A stretch of 64,000 nt of DNA from SZUA-265 sp965651905 (GTDB lineage: Bacteria; Myxococcota_A; Polyangia; Polyangiales; Polyangiaceae): positions 1-64,000 of the forward strand of contig CBFGUG010000004.1 of NCBI GenBank assembly GCA_965651905.1, written 5' to 3'. How positions within the stretch are numbered: the first letter of the stretch is position 1; each line of letters opens with the position of its first letter. The notes below the pieces were generated by a model. That model had not been told where the DNA came from and searched no databases. It worked only from the letters and a program-made list of their open reading frames with translations. The position numbers were made by a program, and so were the translations under genes. Shown in pieces: positions 54,620 to 62,882 of the stretch.

Positions 54620-56317
54620 GTGGACAAGCTCATCAACTGGCTCGAAGAGCGCACTGGCGTCGTCTCCGCGTGGCAACAGAGCGCGTACCAGCCGATCGTC
54701 GGCGGTGCGAGGCTTCGGCACACCTGTTTTGGCGTGCTGCTGTTCTTGTTCCTGCAGCAAGCCCTGCTCGGGCTGGTGATGGCGGGTTATTTCAGTCCTT
54801 CGTCGACGGATGCGTGGGCGAGCGTCGCCTACTTCAACGACCAGGTGACGGGTGGGTGGTTCATCCGCGGGATGCACCATCACACCGCCAACGCGATGAT
54901 TGCCGTCGGCGGTTTGTACGTCATCTTGCTGATCGCGCTCGGTGGTTATCGTAAGCCGTTCGAGTTGCACTGGCTCACGACTTTGGGGCTCGTTGGTCTG
55001 ATCCCGCTTGCCGCGCTCACGGGAGTACTTCTGCCGTGGGACGATCAAGCCGTGTCGCGTATGGCCGTCGAGACCAGCGTGATGCGCGGGGCGCCAGGTG
55101 GCGATCTGATCGCGCGCTTGCTCATCGGCGGGGCCGACTTCGGCAATTTGACCGTGCTGCGCATGTACGTGCTTCACGTGTTTCTTCTGCCGGGCGGACT
55201 GCTCGCACTGCTGCTGCTTCACCGAGCCCAGGTGCGGCGACACGGTTACCCCTTGGTGCCGCGGGCGCAGGAGCCCGTGCGTTCGGGTCACTTCCTCAAT
55301 CAGCTGCTGCTAGATCTCGTGGTGCTCGCGTTGATCGTGGCGGTGCTGGTGGTGGCGACCATCAAGACTCACGGCGCGGAGCTGTTCGCCCCTGCAGAAG
55401 CGGACTCGGCGTTCGACGCGCGTCCCGAGTGGTACTTCCGGGCGCTCAACGAACTGCTCAAGTATTTCCCTGCGTCACTTCAGATTCTGCCGACCGTCGT
55501 CCTGCCGGGGTTGGCGACGTTGTTCATCTTGGCGCTGCCGTGGATTGATCGCGCGGCGGGCGGAAAGCTGATCAAGCGTTTGCCCGCGTTGATCGGCGCT
55601 GCCTCGGTGTTCGGTGGTTTCGTCGCGCTGACGGGCCTCAACGTCGCGCGAGACATGGGGGACGAAGCTCACATCGAGTCGATGGCGCAAGCCCACAAGC
55701 AAGCATCGCGCGCCCGTGAACTGGCGAAGAAGGGCGTCTTGCCTACGGGGGGTGACGCGGTTTATCTCAACGATCCGCAAGTGGCAGTGAAGCGGCTCTT
55801 CAAGGAAGAGTGCCAAACCTGCCACAAGCTCGACGGCATTGGCGGCGAAGAGGCCCCCGATCTGACGGACTACCGCAGCAGGGAGTACCTCTCCGCGTTG
55901 ATCCGCAACGCCCAGGACAAACGCTTCTTCGGCGGCACCAACCACGACGAAATGGAACCCTACTCGGAAGAGGATCTTTCGAACGAAGATCTGAAAGCCG
56001 TCACGGAGTACGTCTACAGTCTGATGGGGGAGGAGGCCGGACCTGTGGACGCTGCTCTGGTCAAGCGCGGGTTCGAGGTTTACGAAGAGGAATGCAACAC
56101 CTGCCACGAAGTGGAAAAGGGTGAAGAAGGTGACGGTCCCAACCTGTTCGGCAATGGCTCACGCGCCTGGGTCATCGACGTGATCAAAGACTCGAGCAAG
56201 CCGTTGTTCTTCGGTGACGAAGCGCAGATGCCGAAGTACCAAGACAAGCTGTCGGACGAGCAGATCGAACAGCTGGCAGATCTGATCTTGCAGCAGCGCG
56301 GAAAAGGCGGCTCCTGA
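54620..56317 (+). CDS. Cytochrome b fused to two cytochrome c domains
   Basis: The 565-residue protein starts at GTG right after the Rieske stop. Residues 1-340 are a cytochrome b with about eight helices. The quinol-site motif PEWY is at 269-272. Helix D keeps His186 and His201. In helix B, His86 is kept but the position of its partner, 14 residues later, is Tyr100. The C-terminal part carries two c-haem sites, CQTCH at 398-402 and CNTCH at 492-496, with the usual Met-containing tails. So the usual separate cytochrome c1 is replaced by fused haems. Loss of one b-haem ligand is unusual and may change electron flow. The family is cytochrome b/b6, with 15 residues between the helix-D ligands as in b6. 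Confidence 0.88.
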   Translation: MDKLINWLEERTGVVSAWQQSAYQPIVGGARLRHTCFGVLLFLFLQQALLGLVMAGYFSPSSTDAWASVAYFNDQVTGGWFIRGMHHHTANAMIAVGGLYVILLIALGGYRKPFELHWLTTLGLVGLIPLAALTGVLLPWDDQAVSRMAVETSVMRGAPGGDLIARLLIGGADFGNLTVLRMYVLHVFLLPGGLLALLLLHRAQVRRHGYPLVPRAQEPVRSGHFLNQLLLDLVVLALIVAVLVVATIKTHGAELFAPAEADSAFDARPEWYFRALNELLKYFPASLQILPTVVLPGLATLFILALPWIDRAAGGKLIKRLPALIGAASVFGGFVALTGLNVARDMGDEAHIESMAQAHKQASRARELAKKGVLPTGGDAVYLNDPQVAVKRLFKEECQTCHKLDGIGGEEAPDLTDYRSREYLSALIRNAQDKRFFGGTNHDEMEPYSEEDLSNEDLKAVTEYVYSLMGEEAGPVDAALVKRGFEVYEEECNTCHEVEKGEEGDGPNLFGNGSRAWVIDVIKDSSKPLFFGDEAQMPKYQDKLSDEQIEQLADLILQQRGKGGS

Positions 56318-56318
56318 C

Positions 56319-56396
56319 CACCCGATGCGGCGCTCGGCACCCGATGCATTGGGCATCCGATGCGTTTGGGCACCTGATGCGTTGGGCACCCGAATC
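56319..56396. repeat. 16-19-bp degenerate tandem repeat, about 4.5 copies
   Basis: Units are CACCCGATGCGGCGCTCGG (56319-56337), CACCCGATGCATTGGG (56338-56353), CATCCGATGCGTTTGGG (56354-56370), CACCTGATGCGTTGGG (56371-56386) and a partial CACCCGAATC. The array starts right after the stop of the cytochrome b/c gene. It shares its spacing with the arrays near 2, 2560 and 60266. Confidence 0.85.
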
Positions 56397-56510
56397 CTGC
56401 GCGTTCAGCACACGCCGCATTCGGAACACAAAGCGAAAAACCTGGTCGGAGATGACCAGGGTCTTCGAATCTAGCTGAATCGAGTCGCGTCTAAGTGACG
56501 CGTAGGAGCG

Positions 56511-56903
56511 TCAAGGCATCATCGCTTCGATGAACTTGTAGGCTTCGGGTTTGGTCCCCTTGTAGCCGTTCGCGTCGTTGTGGCAGCTCTTGCAGTTCTC
56601 CACCTTCAGCGTCGCGTCGCCCGCTTTGAGCACGGGGTCCTTGCCCTTGGCCTTCATCCAAGACTTCATCAGCTTCTTCATGTCGCCGTAGTCCTTGACC
56701 TTGGCGTCTGTGCACAGCTTCTTGAACTTGGTCGCTGCGGCGCCTGTGACCTTGGCGCTGGGCTTCTTGCTGCAGTCGTAGGCATCGCTCGAGCTGTGAT
56801 CGTCACCCGCCTGGGCCTCGTCGGGGCTGAAGGCTGCCGTGGCGGCTCCGAGAGCCAGAGAGGAAAGGAAGAGGATGTTGGTGAGGGTGCGTTTGGTGGC
56901 CAT
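56511..56903 (-). CDS. Small periplasmic mono-haem c-type cytochrome
   Basis: This 130-residue protein has a Sec signal (LFLSSLALGAATAAFS, cleavage probably after SPDEAQA). The mature part is Lys-rich with two helices, and has one haem c motif CKSCH at 107-111, near the C-terminus. A PEAYKFIEAMMP tail could supply the axial Met. It is convergent with the cytochrome b/c fusion gene and could be an electron acceptor of it. AGGAG is 12 nt before the ATG, a long spacing. Confidence 0.72.
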   Translation of the reverse strand: MATKRTLTNILFLSSLALGAATAAFSPDEAQAGDDHSSSDAYDCSKKPSAKVTGAAATKFKKLCTDAKVKDYGDMKKLMKSWMKAKGKDPVLKAGDATLKVENCKSCHNDANGYKGTKPEAYKFIEAMMP

Positions 56904-57347
56904 GGTGCTTGAGTACTCCTAGTGGTTTCGGCGGGTTTGGCGCGGAATCCGGTTATCGAATCAACTCTGGTTCACAGATACGTGGGAGCCAAGAGCGAAA
57001 TTCCCTCGCGTGGGGCACCTTTTAGATGCCCTCGAATCTTCTACCCATCTCCAGACATTGCGGTTTTTGCCGTTACCTAGACGATCCACGAAGTAGTCGG
57101 CCGGGAGGTAAGTGACGGGAAATTTTTACATTTGTATCCGATCGTTTCGTGGTGGGGCAGCTAGTGCCGTTTGGAAACCTCGGACGTCGGGGGCCGACGC
57201 CCGTATTTCACCGCTTCTGGCGGTTTCTTTCACTTGCCGCCTCATTTCCGCGGAACACATCCCGAGTAGGGCTTGTTATGCATCGGCGCCCAGCTCCGCC
57301 CGAGGTCGCGGACAGGGTGAATGAACCGAGAGGTACGAGGACGAATC
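56904..57347. other. 444-bp divergent intergenic region
   Basis: Between the mono-haem cytochrome gene (minus) and the lipoprotein gene (plus). The stretch near 57119-57140 is AT-rich (AAATTTTTACATTTGTATCC) and a likely promoter area. No RNA gene, riboswitch or supported open frame was found. Confidence 0.5.
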
Positions 57348-58619
57348 ATGTTCGAGCGCAAATTCATCCAGGCGTTGGGCTTTGGTTCCTTGGCGCTGTC
57401 TCTGGCGGTCGCGTGTCAGGACAAACAATCGCCCGCTAACCAACAAACTGACGAGCAAGCCGAGCCCAACACCGAGTCCGAAGCCACCGCAGGCCCGTCG
57501 GTGCCAGCAGTGAACCCGGAGATCGCGAACGTCGTACAACAGGCGACCAAACAAGGACTCAAGCCCGACGCCACGGGAGCGGCAGGTCCCGACGGGCCGC
57601 CCCCGAACGGCATTTTGGATCCCCAAAAAGCAGACGCTGAAGCCAAGCCGAACACGCCGCCCACGCTCACCATCGGCAGCGAAGGGAGTTCACCCCGCGT
57701 GACATTGGGCGGAGCACCGCCCAGTGACGAGCGTATTGGCCAGCTAGAAGTCTCGATCCAGACCGGGCCCCGCACGGGCATGCCCGTCGTTCAATACAAG
57801 CTTTCGGCGCAGGTCGAGGAGATCGCGGCGCAGGAAGGGGCGGTCTCGGGTAAACAACTGTCGTTCGAGGTGGTCGAAGCCAGCGCGGCGAACAATCAAA
57901 TAGGGCAGTTACCGCCGGGCGCCGCGGAGGCGATCGCCACTTTGAAGGGCAGTAAGTTCGCAGCGCCTTTCGTCGATGGTGGGCTGCTGCAGACCCTCAG
58001 CCCCACTGAAAGCGAAAAGACCAAGCCCGAGGTGGCGTCGCTGTTGTCATTCGCAACCGACGCGCTCACGTCGCTGGTCATCACTTACCCCGACAAACCC
58101 GTGGGCAAAGATGCCGCGTGGATGACGACCTCACGCCAGAGCTTTGCTGGCACGGACGTGGTGGTGTACCGCCTGTACCGCTTGAACGAACTGACGCCAG
58201 ATGGCGCGGTCATCGGCGTCAATACGCGTCGCTACGTGGCGAGCGGACGCCTCGGGCTGCCGAACATCGCCGAGCACGAACTCGTTCACTTTCAAGGCAC
58301 CGACGACGGTCAGTTCCGTGTGGTCAACGGGCACTGGTTACCAGCGGAAGGACGCTTGCAGCAGCGGCTCGGCGCGACGCTCGTGCAAACGAATTCGCAG
58401 GAGGGGCGGGTTTCGCTCGAGATCCGGACCTTGTTCGCGTTTCCACCGAAGCCCGGTGTAGACGTCGCAGGTGAAGCGTCCAAAGCGGCTGCAGGCACGG
58501 CGCCAGCGGAAGCCGCCGCTCAACCCACGCCACGAGCTACTCCGCCAGCGCAAGCTGCTCCGCCAGCGCAAGTGACTCCACCAGCGCAGCAGGCTCAGCC
58601 CGCCGCTCCGCAACAGTAG
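57348..58619 (+). CDS. Large lipoprotein of unknown function
   Basis: The 423-residue protein has the signal MFERKFIQALGFGSLALSL followed by AVAC (lipidation). The ATG is preceded by GAGG 7 nt upstream, which decides against the frame nine codons further up. A disordered Gln/Glu/Pro region leads to residue 110. A beta-rich domain follows (QLEVSIQTGPRTGMPVVQYK, then WMTTSRQSFAGTDVVVYRLY and RRYVASGRLGLPNIAEHELV). The tail contains five PPAQ-type repeats. The two-sheet pattern with a Lys/Trp-containing WMTTSRQ recalls DUF6263-like lipoproteins, but the match is weak. Function unknown. Confidence 0.65.
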   Translation: MFERKFIQALGFGSLALSLAVACQDKQSPANQQTDEQAEPNTESEATAGPSVPAVNPEIANVVQQATKQGLKPDATGAAGPDGPPPNGILDPQKADAEAKPNTPPTLTIGSEGSSPRVTLGGAPPSDERIGQLEVSIQTGPRTGMPVVQYKLSAQVEEIAAQEGAVSGKQLSFEVVEASAANNQIGQLPPGAAEAIATLKGSKFAAPFVDGGLLQTLSPTESEKTKPEVASLLSFATDALTSLVITYPDKPVGKDAAWMTTSRQSFAGTDVVVYRLYRLNELTPDGAVIGVNTRRYVASGRLGLPNIAEHELVHFQGTDDGQFRVVNGHWLPAEGRLQQRLGATLVQTNSQEGRVSLEIRTLFAFPPKPGVDVAGEASKAAAGTAPAEAAAQPTPRATPPAQAAPPAQVTPPAQQAQPAAPQQ

Positions 58620-58652
58620 CCTTCACGGACGACGCCTCTCGTCGGGCGGCGT

Positions 58653-59330
58653 TCAGGCGCCGTATCGCTCGCGGTAGTTGCGGATCCGCGCGTAGGTGTC
58701 TTCGTCGAGCATCACCTGCCCGTCGATGCGACGTCCGCGTAGGTAATCCACGATCTCTTCGATGTTCACGATGGCAAACGTCGGCATCGAAAACTCGGAC
58801 GCGATCTGATCGAGCGCGTTGAGTGAGTCGGTCGTCTCGGCGTTCGCGCGCTCCATTCGATCGACGGACACCACGAGTCCGGCAAGGCCAACGTCGGTTG
58901 CGGCGCGCAGCTGGGGTACGGTCTCGCGAATCGAAGTGCCCGCTGTCGTCACGTCCTCGACGATCAGTGCACGCTGGCCAGGGCCCGGTGGGTGCCCGAC
59001 CAAGTGACCGCCTTCGCCGTGGTCTTTGAGCTCTTTGCGGTTGAAGCAAAAGGGCACGTCGTGACCGCGCTGCGCCAGCGCCATCGATGTCGCGACGACC
59101 AGTGGAATACCTTTGTAAGCAGGCCCGAACAGGAAGTCGAACTCCGCCCCCTGCGCTTCGATCGCGTCCGCGTAGAATTCGCCCAGCTGTCGCATGTGCT
59201 GCCCCGTGCGGTACAGCCCCGTGTTGATGAAGAACGGAGTTTTCCGTCCGCTCTTGGTCACGAAGTCGCCGAACCTGAGCACTGACGCGCTGAGCATGAA
59301 GTCGACGAAACGTTGTTTGTAGGGTTGCAC
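58653..59330 (-). CDS. pyrE: Orotate phosphoribosyltransferase
   Basis: The enzyme joins orotate and PRPP to orotidine monophosphate in pyrimidine synthesis. The 225 residues show FGDFVTKSGRKTPFFINTG near the start, FLFGPAYKGIPL (the substrate loop) near 66-77, FCFNRKELKDHGEGG with conserved Lys residues, and the PRPP loop ALIVEDVTTAGTSI near 121-134. The start is GTG 59330. It lies 33 bp from the convergent lipoprotein gene and 47 bp after the MBL hydrolase gene on the same strand. Confidence 0.95.
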   Translation of the reverse strand: MQPYKQRFVDFMLSASVLRFGDFVTKSGRKTPFFINTGLYRTGQHMRQLGEFYADAIEAQGAEFDFLFGPAYKGIPLVVATSMALAQRGHDVPFCFNRKELKDHGEGGHLVGHPPGPGQRALIVEDVTTAGTSIRETVPQLRAATDVGLAGLVVSVDRMERANAETTDSLNALDQIASEFSMPTFAIVNIEEIVDYLRGRRIDGQVMLDEDTYARIRNYRERYGA

Positions 59331-59377
59331 TGGATGGTCCTGGTTGGGTTGCCTGGAGGTTTGCGCGTGAGGGGGGG

Positions 59378-60268
59378 CTACGCAGCTGGCGAAGGCGCGT
59401 CGAGGTCGAGCCCGCTTTCGCAGATGAGCTCAGCAGGGCCAAACTGCCCTCGCTCGTCGAGCGCTACACGGGCCATCGCGGCTTGCGAGTCATGAGTGAA
59501 GAACAGCCAGGTGCGTTCTGCGTCGAAGCGCTTCAAGAACTCGGCCTTTTCGTCAATCAGCGCTTCGGCGAAACGGTCGTACCCCATGGTGATGGGCACG
59601 CGCACCCAAGGCCTGCCGGGGATCAAGTCCGCGCAGAAGAACACGTTTTGATGTGTCCCCCGCAGCCAGGCGTGCAGCATGCCCGGCGTGTGCCCGTCAG
59701 TCAGATGGAGTGAGCACGACGCTGGCAACACGGGCGATTGCGTTTCGCCATCGGGCACGAGCGTCAACCGTCCGCTGTCGCGCAGTTGCTGCGTCAGGCC
59801 GGGGATGAACGACGCTCGGTCCCGCGGATGGGGGTTCTCAGCGCGATCCCAAGCTCGCTGACCGACGACGAATTGCGCGTTGGGGAACAGCAGCTTCGGT
59901 TCGCTTCCTTCACGGTAGGCCTCGAGTAGCCCACCTGCATGATCGAAGTGCAAGTGGCTCAGTACCACTACGTCGATGTCTTCGTGACTCAGGCCGTGAT
60001 CGGAGAGCGACCGCAGCAGGACGTGGTCGTTCTCCAAGACCCCAAAACGATCCTTGAGCTTGGGCTCGAAGAACGCGCCTATCCCCGTTTCGAGCAGGAT
60101 GTTGCGCTCACCATCGCGTACCAGGGCCGCGCGCGTCGCCAGATCGATCCGCCCCTGTTCGTCGGGCTCGAGCCAGCGACTCCACAGCGCGCGTGGCGCG
60201 TTGCCGAACATCGCGCCGCCATCCAAACGTTGGCTGTTTCCGAGGATGGGGTCGAGGCGCAGGGACAT
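59378..60268 (-). CDS. MBL-fold metallo-hydrolase
   Basis: The 296 residues have a metallo-beta-lactamase fold. The zinc-binding HLHFDHAGG is near residue 104, a further metal ligand region is GHTPGMLHAW near 193, and a late His lies in FFTHDSQAAM. The family includes lactonases and hydrolases of unknown substrates; AHL-lactonase-like motif HXHXDH is complete, but that is shared by most of the superfamily. ATG 60268 is used; the repeat array begins at this ATG. The gene is upstream of pyrE on the same strand. Confidence 0.88.
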   Translation of the reverse strand: MSLRLDPILGNSQRLDGGAMFGNAPRALWSRWLEPDEQGRIDLATRAALVRDGERNILLETGIGAFFEPKLKDRFGVLENDHVLLRSLSDHGLSHEDIDVVVLSHLHFDHAGGLLEAYREGSEPKLLFPNAQFVVGQRAWDRAENPHPRDRASFIPGLTQQLRDSGRLTLVPDGETQSPVLPASCSLHLTDGHTPGMLHAWLRGTHQNVFFCADLIPGRPWVRVPITMGYDRFAEALIDEKAEFLKRFDAERTWLFFTHDSQAAMARVALDERGQFGPAELICESGLDLDAPSPAA

Positions 60269-60311
60269 TTCGGGAGCCTAGCATTTCGAGGCTGGCACTT
60301 CAGGAGCCTGG
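60266..60311. repeat. 14-16-bp degenerate tandem repeat, three copies
   Basis: Units are CATTTCGGGAGCCTAG (60266-60281), CATTTCGAGGCTGG (60282-60295) and CACTTCAGGAGCCTGG (60296-60311). The array runs from the MBL gene ATG into the space upstream of it. Units begin CA and end GG or AG, as in the array at 56319. Confidence 0.75.
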
Positions 60312-60365
60312 CAATGAGCGGAGTAGGCCTCAGCGTAGTAGCTGCGAGCCACGTTCTGCGTTGCG

Positions 60366-60977
60366 TCAAGCGTCTTCGAAAGGCCGCGGGTCGCCCGCGC
60401 CCACACGCACCACTTCGGCGCTGTCACCCGTCAAATCGACGACGGTCGTCGGGGTTTCGCCGCCCACCCCGCCGTCTATCACCAGGCCCAGGCCTTTGAA
60501 GTCGATGTTAATCTCTCGCGCATCAATGTACGGCGGGGAGCTGGGGCGCGCGGCCGTGCTGCTGATGATGGGACGACCCAACTCACGCACCAACGCCAAG
60601 GCCACTTCGTGCTTGGGAATGCGCACGCCCACGTGCTTGCGCGCAGTCTGCACGACTTTGGGTACCTCGCGAGTCGCGTTGAGGATGAAGCAGTAGGGGC
60701 CGGGCAAGTGTTGCTTCAAAATGCGGTACTCGAAGTCGTGCAGTACGGCATAACGCGCCACGTCTCCCACGTCGCGACACACGAACGACAGCTGTTGCGA
60801 AGGGCTCATGCCCTTGAGCTTGTACAACTTCTCGATCGCCTTCTTGTTCAGCAGATCGCAGCCGAAGCCGTAACACGTGTCGGTCGGGTACGCGATCACC
60901 TCGCCTCGTTCCAAAGCGTCGACGGCGCGTCGAATCTTGCGGGGTTCGGGGTTCTCGGGATTGATTTCGATTAACAT
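60366..60977 (-). CDS. yciO: YciO-type Sua5/YrdC family protein
   Basis: The 203 residues belong to the Sua5/YciO/YrdC group related to the tRNA threonylcarbamoylation enzyme TsaC. Recognisable are EVIAYPTDTCYGFGCDLLNK near 28-47, PGPYCFILNATREVP near 92 and PTTVVDLTGDSAEVVRVGAGD near 178. The order and the ending DPRPF match E. coli YciO more closely than TsaC, so its precise reaction is not settled. The PTD-YG binding loop is intact. It is 97 bp upstream of the MBL gene, with the repeat array in between. Confidence 0.88.
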   Translation of the reverse strand: MLIEINPENPEPRKIRRAVDALERGEVIAYPTDTCYGFGCDLLNKKAIEKLYKLKGMSPSQQLSFVCRDVGDVARYAVLHDFEYRILKQHLPGPYCFILNATREVPKVVQTARKHVGVRIPKHEVALALVRELGRPIISSTAARPSSPPYIDAREINIDFKGLGLVIDGGVGGETPTTVVDLTGDSAEVVRVGAGDPRPFEDA

Positions 60978-61192
60978 GAGGACTGAATTGACGACGCAGA
61001 TGCGCTTGCCGCGCCGACCTGGCGTCGGGAGACGTTCGTCACGGGCTGCTGACCTGGCGGGGTGGGCGCATGCTCTAGCATTGTCTGGGACCCAACGAAA
61101 ACCGCAAATCCGCAGTCAGCGGGGTTTCCATCCGCGCGTGCTGCGGCCTCAGCTGTCCCAGGTTGCAGCGTCGGAGTGCGGAGAATTGCTGC

Positions 61193-62155
61193 TCAATCTG
61201 CGTCGCGCTGGCTGAACCAGCTGAGCACCTGCGCTTCGAGCCCCTCAGGGGCCGGCAGGTTCAGACTGAAATTCGAGGGGAAGCCGACGTGTCCTCCGCT
61301 GCTCACTTCACGGACGTCGACCGGGTTCGACTTCTCAGTACGTGTCAGCGCTCTCGTGAACGGACGGATCGTGGTGATGGGCACCATCGGATCCCGCAGT
61401 GAGTGCAGCAGCAACGTGCGCACGCCAATCTGACCCAGTACCAGTGCAGCGCTGTTGTCGTCGTAGTAGGCCTTCGCGCTTTCGTAGCCGTGGCGAGGGG
61501 CGACCACCCGCTCGTCCCACTCGCGGATCTTGGCGATGCGCTCGACGTGGCTGGGGTGTGGGAGGTCGCGTGGCTGTCGCCTGTGCCAAAACGAGGCGTA
61601 CATCCGCTTCAAGCCACCCAGTACATGGCTTCGGTAAACGCTGAAGCGGGCAGCGTCGAAGGCTGTCGATGCACGTTCCAGGTGAAGTGGGGAGCAAATC
61701 GCTGCGACGGCCTTCACTCGTGGGTCGGGCCGCATCGCGGCGTAGCGCAACGTCACGTGTCCACCGAGCGAGTACCCGAGCAAGTAGATCTGCTCGAAGT
61801 TCAGCAGCGCGGGCGACTGGAGCACTGCTGCGAGATCGCTGCTCAGCCCTGCGTGGTACAGATCTTCGCCGCGACCGTCGGCGCCGCGTAGGTTCAGGCG
61901 CAAACACGACATGCCCGCTGACGCCACCACGCGGGCAGCGTGCTGCGCGTAGACGCTCTGACTACTGCCGCCGAGGCCATGCACCACGACGACCAGCTGG
62001 TGAGGGGAGGCCAGTGTCAAACGCCCTGACAAACGGACCCTTCCGACACGAGCATCGCTTACGTCCTGGAACCAAGCCCGTGAGGCTGGATTGCCGCTAG
62101 GACGGACCCGACCGGCCACGTGGCGCGATATCGTCCAGAAGTGACCACTCAGCAT
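61193..62155 (-). CDS. Alpha/beta hydrolase, YheT-like
   Basis: This 320-residue serine hydrolase resembles the YheT/ABHD1 group. The oxyanion region is VVVVHGLGGSSQSVYAQH near 52-69, with LRLNLRGADG after it. The nucleophile elbow is GYSLGGH near 126-132, the acid is in LLLHSLRDPMVP and the His in SSGGHVGFPS near 288. All three catalytic positions are present. The substrate, probably an ester or lipid, is not known. The gene stands alone on the minus strand with yciO downstream. Confidence 0.88.
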   Translation of the reverse strand: MLSGHFWTISRHVAGRVRPSGNPASRAWFQDVSDARVGRVRLSGRLTLASPHQLVVVVHGLGGSSQSVYAQHAARVVASAGMSCLRLNLRGADGRGEDLYHAGLSSDLAAVLQSPALLNFEQIYLLGYSLGGHVTLRYAAMRPDPRVKAVAAICSPLHLERASTAFDAARFSVYRSHVLGGLKRMYASFWHRRQPRDLPHPSHVERIAKIREWDERVVAPRHGYESAKAYYDDNSAALVLGQIGVRTLLLHSLRDPMVPITTIRPFTRALTRTEKSNPVDVREVSSGGHVGFPSNFSLNLPAPEGLEAQVLSWFSQRDAD

Positions 62156-62288
62156 ACCGCGCGCAGTTTAGGTGCACGCACTCACCACAGCTAGCGCCAT
62201 GAGCCAAACCGTCGGTGGCCTGCCGCTCGCCCGTCCTGCGCCATCGCTCTTGACCGCCCTCCGCATGCTCTGACACGACCACGGGTTG

Positions 62289-62882
62289 ATGCTCCGTAGC
62301 GTGAGTTGGTCCTGGAAACGCTGGCGAGGCGTTGGCGCACTAGCGTCTGTCACGCTGCTCTGCATCTCGTGCGCGCAACCGCCCGCGGCGCCCTGCAACT
62401 GTCCAGCTTACGGCGCGCCGCCACCCGCCCACACCACGAGCTGTGCGGCAGACGCGGCAGCAACGCCAGCAGGCGTAGCCCCGCCGCCGAGCGACGCGGC
62501 AGCCGATGGGTCGCGTCCGGTCCCCCAAGCGTCACCCGCGAAGACCGAGGCCGAGTTGCTCGCGCGCTACGAAGGTCGCCGTGCTCGAAGTACGCAGTCG
62601 GGCAAAGCGACCTACTATTCGAACAAACTATCCGGACGTAAGACGGCAAGCGGCGAGGTCTACGACCCTGCCAGGTTTACGGCCGCCCACAAAAAGCTTC
62701 CCTTCGACACCGTCGTGCGCGTGGTGCGTACGGATACCAACCGTTATGTGTACGTGCGCATCACAGATCGCGGACCGTTCGCTGGGCGCGAGCGCATCAT
62801 CGACCTTTCGTACATCGCGGCAGAGCGTTTGGGGATGATTCGCGCTGGCGTCGTGCCCGTGCGCGTCGAGGTGCTCGACTGA
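62289..62882 (+). CDS. rlpA: RlpA-like septal peptidoglycan lipoprotein
   Basis: The protein (197 residues from ATG 62289) has a lipoprotein signal ending TLLCISC, a Cys/Pro/Ala-rich linker of about 65 residues and a double-psi beta-barrel domain (about 105-197). The RlpA hallmarks are SGKATYYSNKLSGRKTASGE, AAHKKLPF (conserved His) and VRITDRGPF (conserved Asp), so lytic transglycosylase activity on denuded glycans is expected. No SPOR domain is present. Its TGA overlaps the ATG of the next gene (TGATG), showing close coupling. Confidence 0.9.
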   Translation: MLRSVSWSWKRWRGVGALASVTLLCISCAQPPAAPCNCPAYGAPPPAHTTSCAADAAATPAGVAPPPSDAAADGSRPVPQASPAKTEAELLARYEGRRARSTQSGKATYYSNKLSGRKTASGEVYDPARFTAAHKKLPFDTVVRVVRTDTNRYVYVRITDRGPFAGRERIIDLSYIAAERLGMIRAGVVPVRVEVLD

